From Hyphomicrobiales bacterium (lineage in GTDB: Bacteria > Pseudomonadota > Alphaproteobacteria > Rhizobiales > Beijerinckiaceae), in contig JAQGKN010000449.1 of NCBI GenBank assembly GCA_028290085.1, positions 1-7,018 of the forward strand: a DNA stretch of 7,018 nucleotides. Direction: 5' to 3'. The position numbers and the translations under genes were made by a program. Below are positions 6,634-7,018 of this stretch, piece after piece (the first letter of the stretch is position 1; each line of letters starts with the position of its first letter). The notes beneath the pieces are model-generated. The model was not told the origin of the DNA. It did not search any database and saw only the letters and a list, made by a program, of their open reading frames with translations.

Positions 6634-7018
6634 ATTCGTGGCGGCGAGGCGACGACTGCCTCGTCGCGGATGACCGGGACGATGGCGCTATGCTTCCCCA
6701 GCGGCAGTTCAACAAAGAACGTGGTGCCGACGCCAAGAGTACTCTCGACACGAATGTTGCCGCCCATCCGCGTCGAAAGTTTGCGGCAGATCGCAAGACC
6801 GAGACCGGTGCCGCCGAAGCGACGCGAAATCGTGCTGTCGATTTGCGAGAAGTCACGGAAGAGATCCTGCAGGTTTTCCTGAGCGATCCCTATCCCTGTG
6901 TCCTCGGACCGCATCATCAGGCGCAGACCACCGTTGTACTCGCGTTTGCACGAGACAGCGAGAAGGACGTGGCCGTGCGACGTGAACTTGATCGCGTTGC
7001 CCAGCAGATTGAGCACGA
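6471..7018 (-). CDS. Hybrid histidine kinase, HATPase part (partial; frameshifted at its 3' side)
   Basis: The reading frame is open from the right edge, so the N-terminus, sensor region and HisKA dimerisation domain are outside the window. The visible kinase ATP-binding domain has the N box NLLGNAIKFT, the G1 box EDTGIGIAQENL, the F box with FSQIDSTISRRF, and the G2 box GGTGLGLAI, then GVGTTFFVELPLG, the normal last strand. These belong to a catalytically competent HATPase. After roughly 6690-6630 the frame turns into a Ser/Arg/Pro-rich, non-homologous tail ending at TGA 6471-6473. The continuing receiver domains lie in the -1 frame. The genuine coding part of this frame is therefore about 6635-7018, and the tail is out-of-frame translation. 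A GTG near 7016 is internal to the N box and is not a real start. Confidence 0.85.
   Translation of the reverse strand, partial: VLNLLGNAIKFTSHGHVLLAVSCKREYNGGLRLMMRSEDTGIGIAQENLQDLFRDFSQIDSTISRRFGGTGLGLAICRKLSTRMGGNIRVESTLGVGTTFFVELPLGKHSAIVPVIRDEAVVASPPRMCSREHCFCGSWSPPSQTYRFSTRSRRRPPGLKISSLTQGISSSSINPWRPSKA
6630..6690 (-). other. Frame junction (-1) between HATPase and receiver domains of the kinase
   Basis: Upstream of about 6690 only the HATPase frame is usable, because the receiver frame has TAG at 6688-6690. Below about 6635 only the receiver frame shows family similarity. Adding one base around 6637-6640 would give AVVASPPTN running into VFERTLLLRQLEP, matching the usual receiver start pattern with P-T-N. 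This points to a one-base deletion in the gene or in the sequence. No slippery heptamer is visible inside the interval. Confidence 0.7.

Noticed and set aside
6630..6690. Programmed -1 ribosomal frameshift as explanation of the kinase break
   Set aside because: No slippery heptamer is seen in the allowed interval. A GGGG run just upstream would lead into the TAG at 6688-6690. A one-base deletion or sequencing error is simpler.

Overview
The window is GC-rich, densely coding, Gram-negative-type DNA. Its gene content is typical of metabolically versatile alphaproteobacteria, especially Hyphomicrobiales such as Bradyrhizobium and relatives: Bug/TctC-type solute receptors, a Tat-exported dienelactone hydrolase, a hybrid kinase with HPt, and a REC-EAL protein. 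The taxonomic call is inference from gene families and codon usage only. No mobile element, CRISPR array, tRNA or rRNA was seen.

Layout, left to right. (1) Positions 1-223, minus strand: the 5' end of a Bug-family periplasmic binding protein that runs off the left edge. (2) 224-523: a 300-bp intergenic region with a terminator-like hairpin for the next operon, a good sigma70-like promoter for the left-edge gene, and an AT-rich inverted repeat over that promoter. (3) 524-2368, minus strand: a two-gene operon, a second and more divergent Bug/TctC-like receptor followed after 30 bp by a class II aldolase/decarboxylase-family enzyme. (4) 2369-2608: a divergent intergenic region. (5) 2609-3124, plus strand: a secreted GlcG/HbpS-family protein, the only plus-strand gene. 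(6) A perfect 16-bp-stem hairpin between convergent genes. (7) 3173-4066, minus strand: a dienelactone hydrolase with a Tat signal. (8) 4067-4248: an intergenic region with two short palindromes. (9) 4249-7018, minus strand: a signalling operon, a hybrid histidine kinase (HATPase, degenerate REC, REC, HPt) entering from the right edge, followed 12 bp later by a REC-EAL protein.

The left half looks like uptake and catabolism of an unidentified small organic acid: a periplasmic receptor is co-transcribed with a metal-dependent aldolase/decarboxylase, with a second receptor next door. No TctA/TctB membrane components are in view. The right half is a likely phosphorelay, with kinase, REC and HPt passing phosphate to a REC that controls a cyclic-di-GMP phosphodiesterase whose catalytic residues all appear intact.

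The main anomaly is a frame break in the hybrid kinase near 6630-6690. The HATPase domain is read in one frame, and the REC-REC-HPt portion continues in another. It is best explained as a one-base deletion (real or a sequencing error) inside the linker and first strand of the degenerate receiver. I found no convincing novel system. The items most worth following up are the broken kinase, its c-di-GMP partner, and the receptor-aldolase operon.
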